From Ehretia macrophylla (Eukaryota > Streptophyta > Magnoliopsida > Boraginales > Ehretiaceae): a stretch of DNA of 64,000 nt. The position numbers and the translations under genes are program-made. The DNA is taken from the NCBI GenBank assembly GCA_037974665.1, contig CM075765.1, forward strand, positions 62,545,747 to 62,609,746. The letters are read 5' to 3'. Shown here piece by piece: positions 33,738 to 43,851 of this stretch. The stretch's first letter is position 1, and each line of letters starts with the position of its first letter. A model generated the notes under the pieces. That model had not been told where the DNA came from. It saw only the letters and a program-made list of their open reading frames with translations, and made no database searches.

Positions 33738-36700
33738 TGAGATCTTCACTGATGCTGGAGTTGGGAAATTATATATATTACTTTCGCCAAATAGTAATCG
33801 GGAATCGTAAATGAGATTTTCACGACATAGGCTTTTTTGCAAAATACAAGGTAATCAAGATTGTATATAATATACATAAAATGAATTCGTTGTCTTTTTC
33901 TTTTTCTTGATTTCTTGCACAGCGGGAGCATTGGAAGATCCAATTAAGGGCCAGTGGTGTAGCGCTCACACTCCCCCAAAAAAGTTAAAAATTAATGTTT
34001 TTTTGGAGAAAAATATAAAATATCTGCGTATGTTTAATTTAAAAGTTAATCAACCCTCATTGAAAAAAATATATATATAATTATTTAATTAAAAAATTGT
34101 GTGTTACAGCCCCCACTAAAGGGAAAAAAAAAATCAAATCCATTCTTGCATGAGAAATTCGTACCCCAAATTGCATTTTTTTCTTTAGTATTTTCATTTT
34201 TTATATTTTTATCTCCAGAGCCTGGAAACAAAAGAAAAAAAAGGAGGTATCAGTGAAAGATTTCCAACGTGCACCATATGAATTCTGAAGAAAACTTTAT
34301 CTACAAAGACTAGATTAATGATTGGTCAATCCAACAAAGGTTGGCCTAATCTTCCCTTATTGTTCAACATAGACTTAGAAGGCATTTCATTAATTTTCAC
34401 TGAGATTTCATTTCATTCCTTGAGATCTGACGATCAAAGTTTTCTCTACATGTATAGTATTGGCTGTTAGTCACCCTAATAAAATAACAAAAACTGCAAT
34501 AAGTTTTAATCTGAGGTCCACATAAGCTTACTCTACTTCGTAATAACCGCCATAAATTTGCTTTATACTTTGTAGATGAGTGCAAAGTAGAGTAACGATT
34601 AGGTAATATCAATGAGATCCAGCTAACTTAAAGAATTTAGTGTTGCGGTTGTTCCATTATTCGTTGCGGTCTTATAAACTGAATTTCGTTGCCTTCCCGC
34701 GCATGAAGCGAATGGACGCTGTGCTGTGGGTCAATTTCGAGGCAAGATTAAGAGAAATTAGAAAAATAATTTATTTAGATTGACGAACTTTTTCAACTGA
34801 AAAATTAAATATTAATGAAATGTCTGTCTGTATCATCTCTCTTAAGACAAATCAGGTCACTAACTTACAGTGTTATGCATACAAAAGACACGAACAACAA
34901 AAGTAATTTACACGTGGTGCCCAAAGTCAAATAATGAGGCCGAAAGCCTAACATCCAACGACCGGATACATTTAATCTCTTGAATTTCAAAATACATCAT
35001 TAAAATTAATACGTGTTTCACACCTTCTTAAACAGTCTACTGAACATGCAGACACAAGTTAGTGACCTCGAGACACGAAATCGCCACAAAGGTCGTGAAG
35101 GTCATTATGACCAACAGGCCTAAATTAATACCTCAGACCCTTTAAAAGAAAGGATGGAAACCAAAAAAATGCTATCTCAACCAAAAGAAAGATATACAAT
35201 AGATCTCATTTACACATATATTAGACTCTGAAATCGTTTCTTTGGTGTTACTTTTACACCTAATTTTGCTTCTCCAAGCCTATTTTTTATTTCGAGTACT
35301 AACTTGAACATTCAATTTTTTTTCAAAATTAGCTTAGAGTAATTTTATCTCTTCTCTTTCACAAGCGTTAGAGTCATGTATGATAAATGGGGTCAAACTA
35401 AAAAAAAATATTTATAGTATGGCCCTTCCAATTTAAAGCGTGAACATGAACGCCAAACCAGCTCCACTCTATGAAGACAATTGTAACCTCAAAAAAGGCA
35501 TACTTATTCAACTTCTACTTTTTCTTTCTTTTTTTTTTTCTTCTTGGAAAAAGAAATTCATTTTATAAAGAAGAAGTACATTATTCTACTCCAACAGTAA
35601 AAAGTTTCTTCGTAAAAGTATTTTCGAAAATAATTGGGATTGCAACTAACCAATCAAGGGGCAATAAATTAATTTTATTAAGCTTCAAACTCGGCTTGGG
35701 TAAATTAGCCTTCAATAATGTGTGCTTAATGAGATATTAGCCTTAACCACTTCATCTCCATCACATTCACAATCGATGCTACTTGATAAGAGTAAATTAA
35801 TTATGGCCCTCCTAAATTAACTTTCAAAATAATAGAGAAGTAAAATATTAAATAAATCCTAAGATTAATAGATTGTTGCAGCTCAGTACACTAGTACGAG
35901 CTGATAATAATAATATAATAATTTTCGTTAGTATGTCCTTCAGCTGCCTTGCATCAATTCTTCGTGGGTTGGTAGAAAACTTGTTCTAGAATTGTCTTTC
36001 CAAGCCACCTTGCAATTTCATGCTCCTATTGTTGAAATAGATTGTGAAATTCTTTTTAATGCAATCATAGTTAGCTCGCTTGACAAAAACAAAGAAAAAA
36101 AAAATCACAGTTATTCATCAATATTATTGAAGACATTCGTATTTCACACCACGTTATTCTTCAAGTCACCTTTTTCTTATGTGTGGAGGTGATAACAAAA
36201 TTGTTGATTATATAACTAAAACCTATATGGGTAAATAACCTACCTCTGGATTATTAGTGTTCTAATGTACCCTTGGGCTTATGGCAAATTTTACTTTCCG
36301 ATTTTGTTGTATCTTGTATTGGTTGACTTTAGCTATGTAACCTTTTTTTTTTCGAATGAATTTCATGTTTCGACCCCAAAAAAAAAAAAAAAAAAAAACT
36401 ATTTGTTACACGCATACAAATCTCCTCCATTTTTTTTTCTCCTTTTCTGAAAAATCAGAGTGTAGCATACTAAAGTGTAACTTATTAGGCAAAACTTCAA
36501 TGCTAATTGAAAGTCTTGGATTAATCTATTTGAGAAAAATGAAAAGCTTGGAATCTCTGATAAACCTCTATCAAAGAATCAAAAGATATACTCAATATTA
36601 GGAGCAGAGCCAAAATATCAAAATTAGAGTGATTAAGAAAGATTCAATATAATAATTTTTATTATCAATTTTTTCTAATTGAGAGTGTACATATCAACGC

Positions 36701-37297
36701 CTTCATGTTAATGTGAGCTTTGCCACTACTCAATATAGTCCAGAAGATAATCAAGGGAACGTCTTTGTTAGGATGCGACACGTGGTGATTACAGAGCAGA
36801 ATTATAGTAAAAAGCAACTTTTTTTTCTTGTCTACTTGTTACACAGTCAAGATCACTTGTATGATATGTGGTTGCTAATATATTGTTTTCGTAAATAGAA
36901 CAGGAAAAGATTATTATAGAGTGATTGGAAACTTTTTATTGTAAAATTCAGTTGATTTATAAATGAATTCTGTAAAGATTTTTATTTAAAAATAAATTTT
37001 CTTATTTGAAACTAGAAAATAGTACTAAGTCAATTTTAAGATTTATAAATATATTTATTGTCGATATTCTTTTTATGTCCCTATATTTTGAAGCTTTGTT
37101 TTTGAAACTTTGACAATAAAATATATTCTATCAATATCACTAATCAATTTTGAAATTAAATTTAATTAATTAATATTGATGAACAAATAACATGAATAGA
37201 TAGATGAATAAATAACACGAATAAATAGTTTGTGATTTTAGATGCCTAATTGAGTATTTTAAGATTACCTGAAATTAAGGATGAATGAATAAATAAC
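33738..37297. other. intergenic, nothing firmly recognised
   Basis: 3.5 kb of AT-rich DNA with homopolymer runs (for example a long A-run at 36376-36398) and no supported gene. Small ORFs of 60-90 codons are scattered on both strands and look random. A short stretch at 34678-34770 keeps an open frame with FPRMKRMDAVLWVNFEARLR, but has no start or splice context and cannot be assigned. Confidence 0.5.
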
Positions 37298-37300
37298 TTA

Positions 37301-37554
37301 GGTAGTGATTGGTACACTGGAATGAATTTGGGCAGGAATAGAATGAGCCAAGGAATGAAATGAAACTGAAAATTGAATGAATTTGGGAATGAGAATGTCA
37401 TGTTTCGTATGCTCTAAGAATTAAGAGTAGTAATGTGAATGATTTGTATAATATGACAAGATTTCATTTATATTATTATAGTATTAAAAATAAGAATAAA
37501 TATAAACATAAATAACAATAATAATAATAACAAAATAATAAATATTAAATATTA

Positions 37555-37589
<35 letters not shown>

Positions 37590-37649
37590 TAAATAATAAT
37601 AATAATTATTATTATTATTATTAACAAAATAAAAATAATAATAACAACA

Positions 37650-37701
<52 letters not shown>

Positions 37702-37814
37702 TGGTATTATTATTATTATTTTTATTTTTATCATTATTATTTTACTTTATTATTATTATTAGTATTTTTTATTATTATTTTAATCACTATTATTATTTTT
37801 TATTTTTATTTATT

Positions 37815-37849
<35 letters not shown>

Positions 37850-38271
37850 CATTTTTATATTTTTATATTATTTTATTATTATTATTTAATCACTATTATT
37901 ATTTTTTGTTTTTGTTTTTATTATTATTTTATTATTTTGTTTTTATTTTTATTTTCATAATAATAATTATTTTTATTAATTTTTTTATAATAATAGTTAT
38001 TATATATTTTAATTATTATTGTTATTGTAAAATAAATTATTTATAAAAGTTATGTTATATAAGGGTATGATAGTCAAGTTTATTTCCTAACACATGGGAA
38101 TGAGTTATTTTCATATATTTGGTCTGGAATGACTATTCCCATCTATGTGAGAATGAGATTCCCTTGTGAATGAAATTCTCAAGTCCATTCCCTTATACCA
38201 AACATGAGAATTAAAATAGAATTGAGAATGTCATTCTATTCCCAACTCATTCTCACATACCAATCACTACC
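37301..38271. mobile_element. TIR transposon with TTA target duplication (971 bp)
   Basis: The left end GGTAGTGATTGGTA is matched inverted by TACCAATCACTACC ending at 38271. Similarity extends further inward (GGAATAGAATGA on the left, TCATTCTATTCCC on the right; GAATGAGAATGTCAT also recurs). TTA flanks both sides (37298-37300 and 38272-38274), suggesting a Harbinger/Tourist-like MITE. No coding capacity; the centre is trinucleotide microsatellite. Confidence 0.75.
37500..37990. repeat. AAT/ATT microsatellite forming a large palindrome
   Basis: The left part is (AAT)n with AAC and AAAT interruptions (37515-37600). The right part is (ATT)n with TTTT interruptions (37602-37990). Because ATT is the complement of AAT, the two halves are self-complementary and can pair over long stretches inside the TIR element. 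Instability is likely. Confidence 0.9.
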
Positions 38272-38274
38272 TTA

Positions 38275-39236
38275 TAATTTGGGCATTTAATCTGAAGACC
38301 AAAAAGAAGTTTGGACTAAGAAATATGGAAATTTAATTCATTGTGAAGAAGCTTGCCAAGAAAAATAAGACAAATTAATTACATAGGAAATGAGAGCAAA
38401 ATACTAAGAGTAATAAAAAGGAAATAAAATTTAGAGGGCATTTTAGTCTTAAAAGATGACTGACTAATTTTGTCGCTTGAAATTGCAAATTTCACCTCTT
38501 GAACAATGATTTGGGTAATGCTTGAGTAAATTCAAGATTTGCAAATCTTGGATTTCTAATTTTTTAAAGAGGACTTCCAAACACAAAAAGTTGAATTTGC
38601 AAATAAATTCTACAAAATTTTATGAAATTCATTTGTTTCAAATTGTATATTAGACACAATTCACCCAGTCTTGGGAAAAAAAAAAAAAAAAACTAATGAA
38701 CAATTGCATTGATAACAATTAACTTTAATATGCAAGAAGAGAGAAAGCAAGGGAAACTATTTAATATAGTTTGACGGATGTTAAACCATGAGTGTGGGGG
38801 TGGATCCATTTAAAAAGGTTAAGAAAATGCGAAACATTCTCTTACTTTCCTAACCTGATGTTTGTAAAGATTGTTATCTCTCGACTGGGTGTTGGTTTAG
38901 CCTACTACGAAGATCCTGAATCCAGCAACTCAATGTATACAAAGGGCATCAAAACCCCTTGACTAGGTTGGAGTTCTAAAACTTATCTTATTATTATTAA
39001 AATGGGACTTGACTTTTTTAACTTGTGCATAGGAGCGCACATTCGTTTTTCCTTCTTTTTTTTTGTTAATCATTTTCTTTAGACGTTTAACTTTTTTTCA
39101 ATTATTTGTTTAATCCATTTTTAAACATAATCAATCGTGTGCATCATGAGTGCCAATAATCTAGACAATTATAGTATATAGGATGAAGCATTTACTAACA
39201 GGGATTACTTAAAATGCATTGACTAAATCGACATTG
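38275..39236. other. intergenic, nothing recognised
   Basis: AT-rich spacer between the TIR element and the gag-only LTR element. No gene or repeat recognised apart from short poly-A near 38677. Confidence 0.5.
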
Positions 39237-39241
39237 CTAAC

Positions 39242-40341
39242 TGATACGTATAAAACCCCTGAACTTTTACAGAATTACAAATTGGCACAAGATAGCCCAA
39301 AATTAAAAGACGGCGCCACCAACGATAAGGTCCGAGGTCCAACGAACCTCGGACCGAGAGATGCGAGGGCCAAGAGACCTCGGAATTAAATAGAGCGAGG
39401 TCCCTTGGACCTCGGAATTTCTGTCCGAGGTCCAAGAGACCTCGAACAAAGCCTGTCCGAGGTCTCTTGGACCTCGGACTTTCTGTCCGAGGTCCAAGGG
39501 ACCTCGAAATAATTTAATCCGAGGTCCCTTGGACCTCGGATGTACTGTCCGAGGTCCATGGACCTCGGACAGATTTGTCCGAGGTCCAAGGACCTCGGAC
39601 CAGTGATGTCCGAGGTCCATGGACCTCGGACCAGTGATGTCCGAGGTCCATGGACCTCGGACAGCTTTGTCCGAGGTCCAAGGACCTCAGACCAGTGGTG
39701 TGCGGGGGCCATGGACCTCGGACCAGTGGTGTCCGAGGTCCATGGACCTCGGACCAGTGATGTCCGAGGTCTACGGACCTCGGACGTTTATTTTCCGAGG
39801 TCCTGTGGACCTCGGACAGGTTTTCTGGAGCAGGTTCAGTTTTTCGGGCTTGGGTCGTCGTGCGCGGAGGGACTATTTTGGAGCCAAGCGAGGCTGAGCT
39901 GTCTGAACTACCTTTTTTGTACTGGTATACTTTGTTCCATGAACTCAGGGAATCTCCAGCAAAACTCCCACTGATCTATTTAATCAATTGTCCACCAGTC
40001 CTTTGTCAATTTTCCATAATGCTTGTAATGATGATTCACTGCTGCACCTTTAATCTTTTGACTCAGCTGCAATGATTACTTTTCCTTTGTGACTCAGCAA
40101 ACCATGTGACTTCAAAGGCCATGATGCCTATAAAAGGCAGAGGATTTAGCCAGAGGGAGGGGGATTTTGGCTGATACACACATTAATACATACATACATT
40201 CTTCTTTTTCTGTCAAAGCACCAAGCTAACTTAAGCGTCGGAGTGCTAACGCGGGCAAGACCCGCCAAGCCCTCTTTGTTTTGCAGGCATAGAAGCGGAG
40301 TGTGAAGACCACTTGCGACACGTCATTTTTCTACCTTAACA
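39242..40341 (+). repeat. 5' LTR of the gag-only element (1100 bp)
   Basis: The U3 part contains 16 palindromes at 39331-39818 (separate entry). A TATA box (TATAAAAG) lies at 40129-40136 in ATGCCTATAAAAGGCAGAGG, so transcription should start near 40160. The roughly 520 bases after the palindrome array appear identical to those of the 3' LTR on visual comparison. Confidence 0.93.
39331..39818. repeat. palindrome array in the 5' LTR, 16 copies
   Basis: Sixteen copies of a 20-21 bp palindrome, consensus TCCGAGGTCCATGGACCTCGGA, separated by 8-18 bp AT-richer spacers. Some centres are not self-complementary (CCAAGAGACC, TCTCTTGGAC), but neighbouring units 4-5 and 6-7 are reverse complements of each other and make larger inverted repeats. 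Several copies carry point changes (GCGAGGGCC, CTCGAA, GCGGGGGCC) not present in the 3' LTR. Confidence 0.92.
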
Positions 40342-40363
40342 GGTTGGCGCCCACCGTGGGGCC
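40342..40363 (+). other. primer-binding site of the gag-only element
   Basis: GGTTGGCGCCCACCGTGGGG follows directly after the 5' LTR. A site of this type is common in plant Ty3/gypsy-like elements. It should anneal to a host tRNA 3' end to prime minus-strand synthesis; I have not identified the tRNA. Confidence 0.7.
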
Positions 40364-40402
40364 GATTCTAAATTTCCCACTGAGTTTTCACAAGATTATA
40401 CC

Positions 40403-41602
40403 ATGGTAACTACCCGGAGTCAGAATGTTGCAAGTGGATATGGAGGAGAAGCTGTAGAACAGCCAAATGTGCAGTTCTGTCTGGGAGAGACTTCCAACCT
40501 TAGACAGACCGAGTTACCGCCGCCAGGAGGAGAGATACCTACGGAAAATCGTCCACCATACAGCAATCCATACACAAATCAGTACCAAAACTACCAACCA
40601 ACATACTATCCACAAGGACCTGTTTGGAACACAGGGTGGCAGTATCCCACTGCTGCAACACAAGTTCAGCAAACTAACCAGCTAACAGATATTGGTTATA
40701 TCCTAAAAACCCTGGAGGAGTTGAAACAGGCTGTTCATAATCTAACACCTCAACCAGCACCTCACCACCCAGATATTCAACCTCATCAAACGCCCCGGAA
40801 AAATCATTCGCGCCAAAACACCCAATCAGCCAGAAATACAACCAAACCAAGAGAGTCCAAACAACGGGTTCACGCTAGGGGGCAACGCAAAGAAACGATG
40901 AACTCCACAAGGTCATCACAGAGTTCGAATGCGGCAGCACGTGACCTAACTCAAAGTACCCGAATAAGGGGTACTGCTAGTGTAATATCGGTGGCAAGGA
41001 CTTTTCGAGGCCCAAATCCCTTCAACCGCGCCATCAACAAGGTTCCGAATCCCGCACAGTATAAATTGCCTCATTTGCCCACCCATGATGGACATGGAGA
41101 CCCTAAAGATCACTTGGCGGTATTCAGGCACAAAATGGAGTTCACGGAGTTGCCAGAGGCTTGGGTGTGTAAAGCTTTTGCAGGAACTTTAGTGGAGGCG
41201 GCCAGGGTGTGGTATGACGAACTGAACGAGGGGTCAGTCGGTTCTTATATGCAGTTAGTGGATTTGTTTGTTGGGAGATTTTCCTCGGCTATTAGGCCGA
41301 CCCGCCACACTACCTCCTTGCTCGGTTTGAAGCAGAGAGAAGGAGAAACTCTCCGTCGGTATGCCACTCGCTTTAATGAGGCAACCCTTCAGTGTGCACA
41401 ATTTGATCAGGGTTTTGCAATACATGCGTTCACAAAGGGGGTAACAAATGAGTTGCTCCAGGCTTCCTTAGCCAAAAAGACCCCACAGAACATGATAGAA
41501 TTGATGACCAGAGCCGAGAAGTATATTAAAGTAGAAGAGGTGGCGATAGCGGAGAAGGAAGAAGACTCTAAGAAGAGAAGATCGGAAGAGAGGTCAAGCT
41601 AG
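40403..41602 (+). CDS. retrotransposon Gag protein
   Basis: 399-aa ORF from ATG in a good context (ATACCATGG) 40 bp after the primer-binding site. Residues 1-230 are low-complexity, rich in Q, N, P and T, including YTNQYQNYQPTYYPQGP. The region from FRHKMEFTELPEAWVCKAF through RVWYDELNEGSVGSY, LVGRF-like and REGETLRRYATRFNEATLQ is the Ty3-type retrotransposon gag domain (PF03732). The protein ends in a charged tail (EKEEDSKKRRSEERSS) and lacks a CCHC zinc knuckle. It would form the capsid of the virus-like particle in the cytoplasm. The ORF is intact, but no pol follows. Confidence 0.92.
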   Translation: MVTTRSQNVASGYGGEAVEQPNVQFCLGETSNLRQTELPPPGGEIPTENRPPYSNPYTNQYQNYQPTYYPQGPVWNTGWQYPTAATQVQQTNQLTDIGYILKTLEELKQAVHNLTPQPAPHHPDIQPHQTPRKNHSRQNTQSARNTTKPRESKQRVHARGQRKETMNSTRSSQSSNAAARDLTQSTRIRGTASVISVARTFRGPNPFNRAINKVPNPAQYKLPHLPTHDGHGDPKDHLAVFRHKMEFTELPEAWVCKAFAGTLVEAARVWYDELNEGSVGSYMQLVDLFVGRFSSAIRPTRHTTSLLGLKQREGETLRRYATRFNEATLQCAQFDQGFAIHAFTKGVTNELLQASLAKKTPQNMIELMTRAEKYIKVEEVAIAEKEEDSKKRRSEERSS

Positions 41603-41895
41603 GAGCCTACAGATTCGAAGACCTCGGCGGTAAGGAATTGAGAAAGGTTTGACACATAGAGCGGCTAAGAAAACACTCTTTGAAGGTTTAAATTGTTGTT
41701 TATGTTGAGACAAATTATGTCTCTACAATGAATTGATATTCGCGTCCTAAGTTTCTTTAAATGATTGTAAATTCTTTGAGACAAATACCATGTGGTCTAC
41801 TAAGGCAAACCTTTATCGGAAGAAAGTCAAATCCTGAAATAGGAGACCAACTTCCAAAATAGATAAAAGAGAGAGACACACTTCTTGCGGATCTT

Positions 41896-42432
41896 GCCGG
41901 GGGCACGACCCCCGAGTTTCAAAACAAAGGCTGGGGGCACGACCCCCGAGTTTCAAGTTCGAAGACGAAGACTGGGGGCACGACCCCCGAGTTTCAAAAC
42001 AAAGGCTGGGGGCACGACCCCCGAGTTTCAAGTTCGAAGACGAAGACTGGGGGCACGACCCCCGCGTTTCAAAACGAAGGCCGGGGGCACGACCCCCGAG
42101 TTTCAAGTTCGAAGACGAAGACTGGGGGCACGACCCCCGAGTTTCAAATACGAAGGCCGGGGGCACGACCCCCGAGTTTCAAAAACAAAGGCCGGGGGCA
42201 CGACCCCCGAGTTTCAAATACAAAGGCCAGGGGCACGACCCCCGAGTTTTCAAAACGAGGGCCGGGGGCACGACCCCCGAGTTTCAAAAAACGAAGGCCG
42301 GGGGCACGACCCCCGAGTTTCCAAGGCAAAGGCAGGGGGTACGACCCCCGAACCTCAAAAACGAAAATCGGAGGTCCGGGGCACGACCCCGACCCACGTC
42401 TGGGGTTCAATGCTGGGGGCACGACCCCCAGA
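41896..42432. repeat. GC-rich hairpin tandem repeat after gag
   Basis: About 14 copies of a 33-39 bp unit built on GGGGGCACGACCCCCGAGTT, with linkers such as TCAAAACAAAGGCT or TCAAGTTCGAAGACGAAGACT. Each GGGGGCACGACCCCC core is itself a 5-bp stem with a 5-base loop. The period stays near multiples of three, producing long ORFs on both strands (41885-42616 plus, 41813-42166 minus) that look compositional. It occupies the space where pol would lie in an autonomous element. Confidence 0.9.
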
Positions 42433-42716
42433 GTCATCAAAATTATCCTTCAACAATAAAGGATTTCAGAAAAATATGACCCAACAAAAGAAATTGAGTA
42501 CAGGAGGGAAAACCAAGGGTTTCAAATCCTCATCATTTCAAAAGTCACTGCACCAGATCTTGACAAGTGACAAGGCTGCATTATTGGTGGTAGGTGACAA
42601 ATTGCATAGAAGATAAAGCAGAGTTAAAATAATTTATTGACTAGATTCGACTTTGCTAAAGCATCACAATCAGTTCCCAAACCTATTTTATAGCTCAAGG
42701 AACTGAGGGGGCATCA

Positions 42717-43846
42717 TGATACGTATAAAACCCCTGAACTTTTACAGAATTACAAATTGGCACAAGATAGCCCAAAATTAAAAGACGGCGCCACCAACGA
42801 TAAGGTCCGAGGTCCAACGAACCTCGGACCGAGAGATCCGAGGTCCAAGAGACCTCGGAATTAAATAGTCCGAGGTCCCTTGGACCTCGGAATTTCTGTC
42901 CGAGGTCCAAGAGACCTCGGACAAAGCCTGTCCGAGGTCTCTTGGACCTCGGACTTTCTGTCCGAGGTCCAAGGGACCTCGGAATAATTTAATCCGAGGT
43001 CCCTTGGACCTCGGATGTACTGTCCGAGGTCCATGGACCTCGGACAGATTTGTCCGAGGTCCAAGGACCTCGGACCAGTGATGTCCGAGGTCCATGGACC
43101 TCGGACCAGTGGTGTCCGAGGTCCATGGACCTCGGACAGCTTTGTCCGAGGTCCAAGGACCTCGGACCAGTAGTGTCCGAGGCCCATGGCCCTCGCACCA
43201 GTGGTGTCCGAGGTCCATGGACCTCGGACAGCTTTGTCCGAGGTCCATGGACCTCGGACCAGTGATGTCCGAGGTCTACGGACCTCGGACGTTTATTTTC
43301 CGAGGTCCTGTGGACCTCGGACAGGTTTTCTGGAGCAGGTTCAGTTTTTCGGGCTTGGGTCGTCGTGCGCGGAGGGACTATTTTGGAGCCAAGCGAGGCT
43401 GAGCTGTCTGAACTACCTTTTTTGTACTGGTATACTTTGTTCCATGAACTCAGGGAATCTCCAGCAAAACTCCCACTGATCTATTTAATCAATTGTCCAC
43501 CAGTCCTTTGTCAATTTTCCATAATGCTTGTAATGATGATTCACTGCTGCACCTTTAATCTTTTGACTCAGCTGCAATGATTACTTTTCCTTTGTGACTC
43601 AGCAAACCATGTGACTTCAAAGGCCATGATGCCTATAAAAGGCAGAGGATTTAGCCAGAGGGAGGGGGATTTTGGCTGATACACACATTAATACATACAT
43701 ACATTCTTCTTTTTCTGTCAAAGCACCAAGCTAACTTAAGCGTCGGAGTGCTAACGCGGGCAAGACCCGCCAAGCCCTCTTTGTTTTGCAGGCATAGAAG
43801 CGGAGTGTGAAGACCACTTGCGACACGTCATTTTTCTACCTTAACA
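42717..43846 (+). repeat. 3' LTR of the gag-only element (1130 bp)
   Basis: Preceded by a polypurine tract (GGAACTGAGGGGGCATCA). Matches the 5' LTR throughout but is 30 bp longer, owing to one extra palindrome unit. TATA box TATAAAAG at 43634-43641. Confidence 0.93.
42806..43322. repeat. palindrome array in the 3' LTR, 17 copies
   Basis: Same array as in the 5' LTR with one extra unit (TTTGTCCGAGGTCCATGG region near 43232). Units here are closer to the consensus, except one degenerate copy at 43178-43198 (CCGAGGCCCATGGCCCTCGC). Confidence 0.92.
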
Positions 43847-43851
43847 CTAAC

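Larger units (their letters stand above)
39242..43846 (+). mobile_element. gag-only LTR retrotransposon (TR-GAG type), complete
   Basis: Two LTRs (39242-40341 and 42717-43846) start TGATACGTATAAAACC and end CTACCTTAACA. The element is flanked by a perfect 5-bp duplication CTAAC (39237-39241 and 43847-43851). The order is LTR, primer-binding site, gag ORF, tandem hairpin repeat, polypurine tract (GAACTGAGGGGGC), LTR. There is no protease, RT, RNase H or integrase, so mobility needs an autonomous partner. This is the architecture described for plant TR-GAG elements. The near-identical LTRs outside the palindrome array indicate a recent insertion. Confidence 0.93.

Noticed and set aside
39303..39974. 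Long overlapping ORFs on both strands in the LTRs (SEVHGPRTS and RGPWTSD repeats)
   Set aside because: They result from the palindrome array, which lacks stops in several frames. The same holds at 42695-43479.
41885..42616. 243-codon ORF after gag (TRPPSFKTKAGG-type repeats), and its minus-strand counterpart
   Set aside because: Both come from the GC-rich tandem hairpin repeat; there is no recognisable domain and the reading is equally open on both strands.
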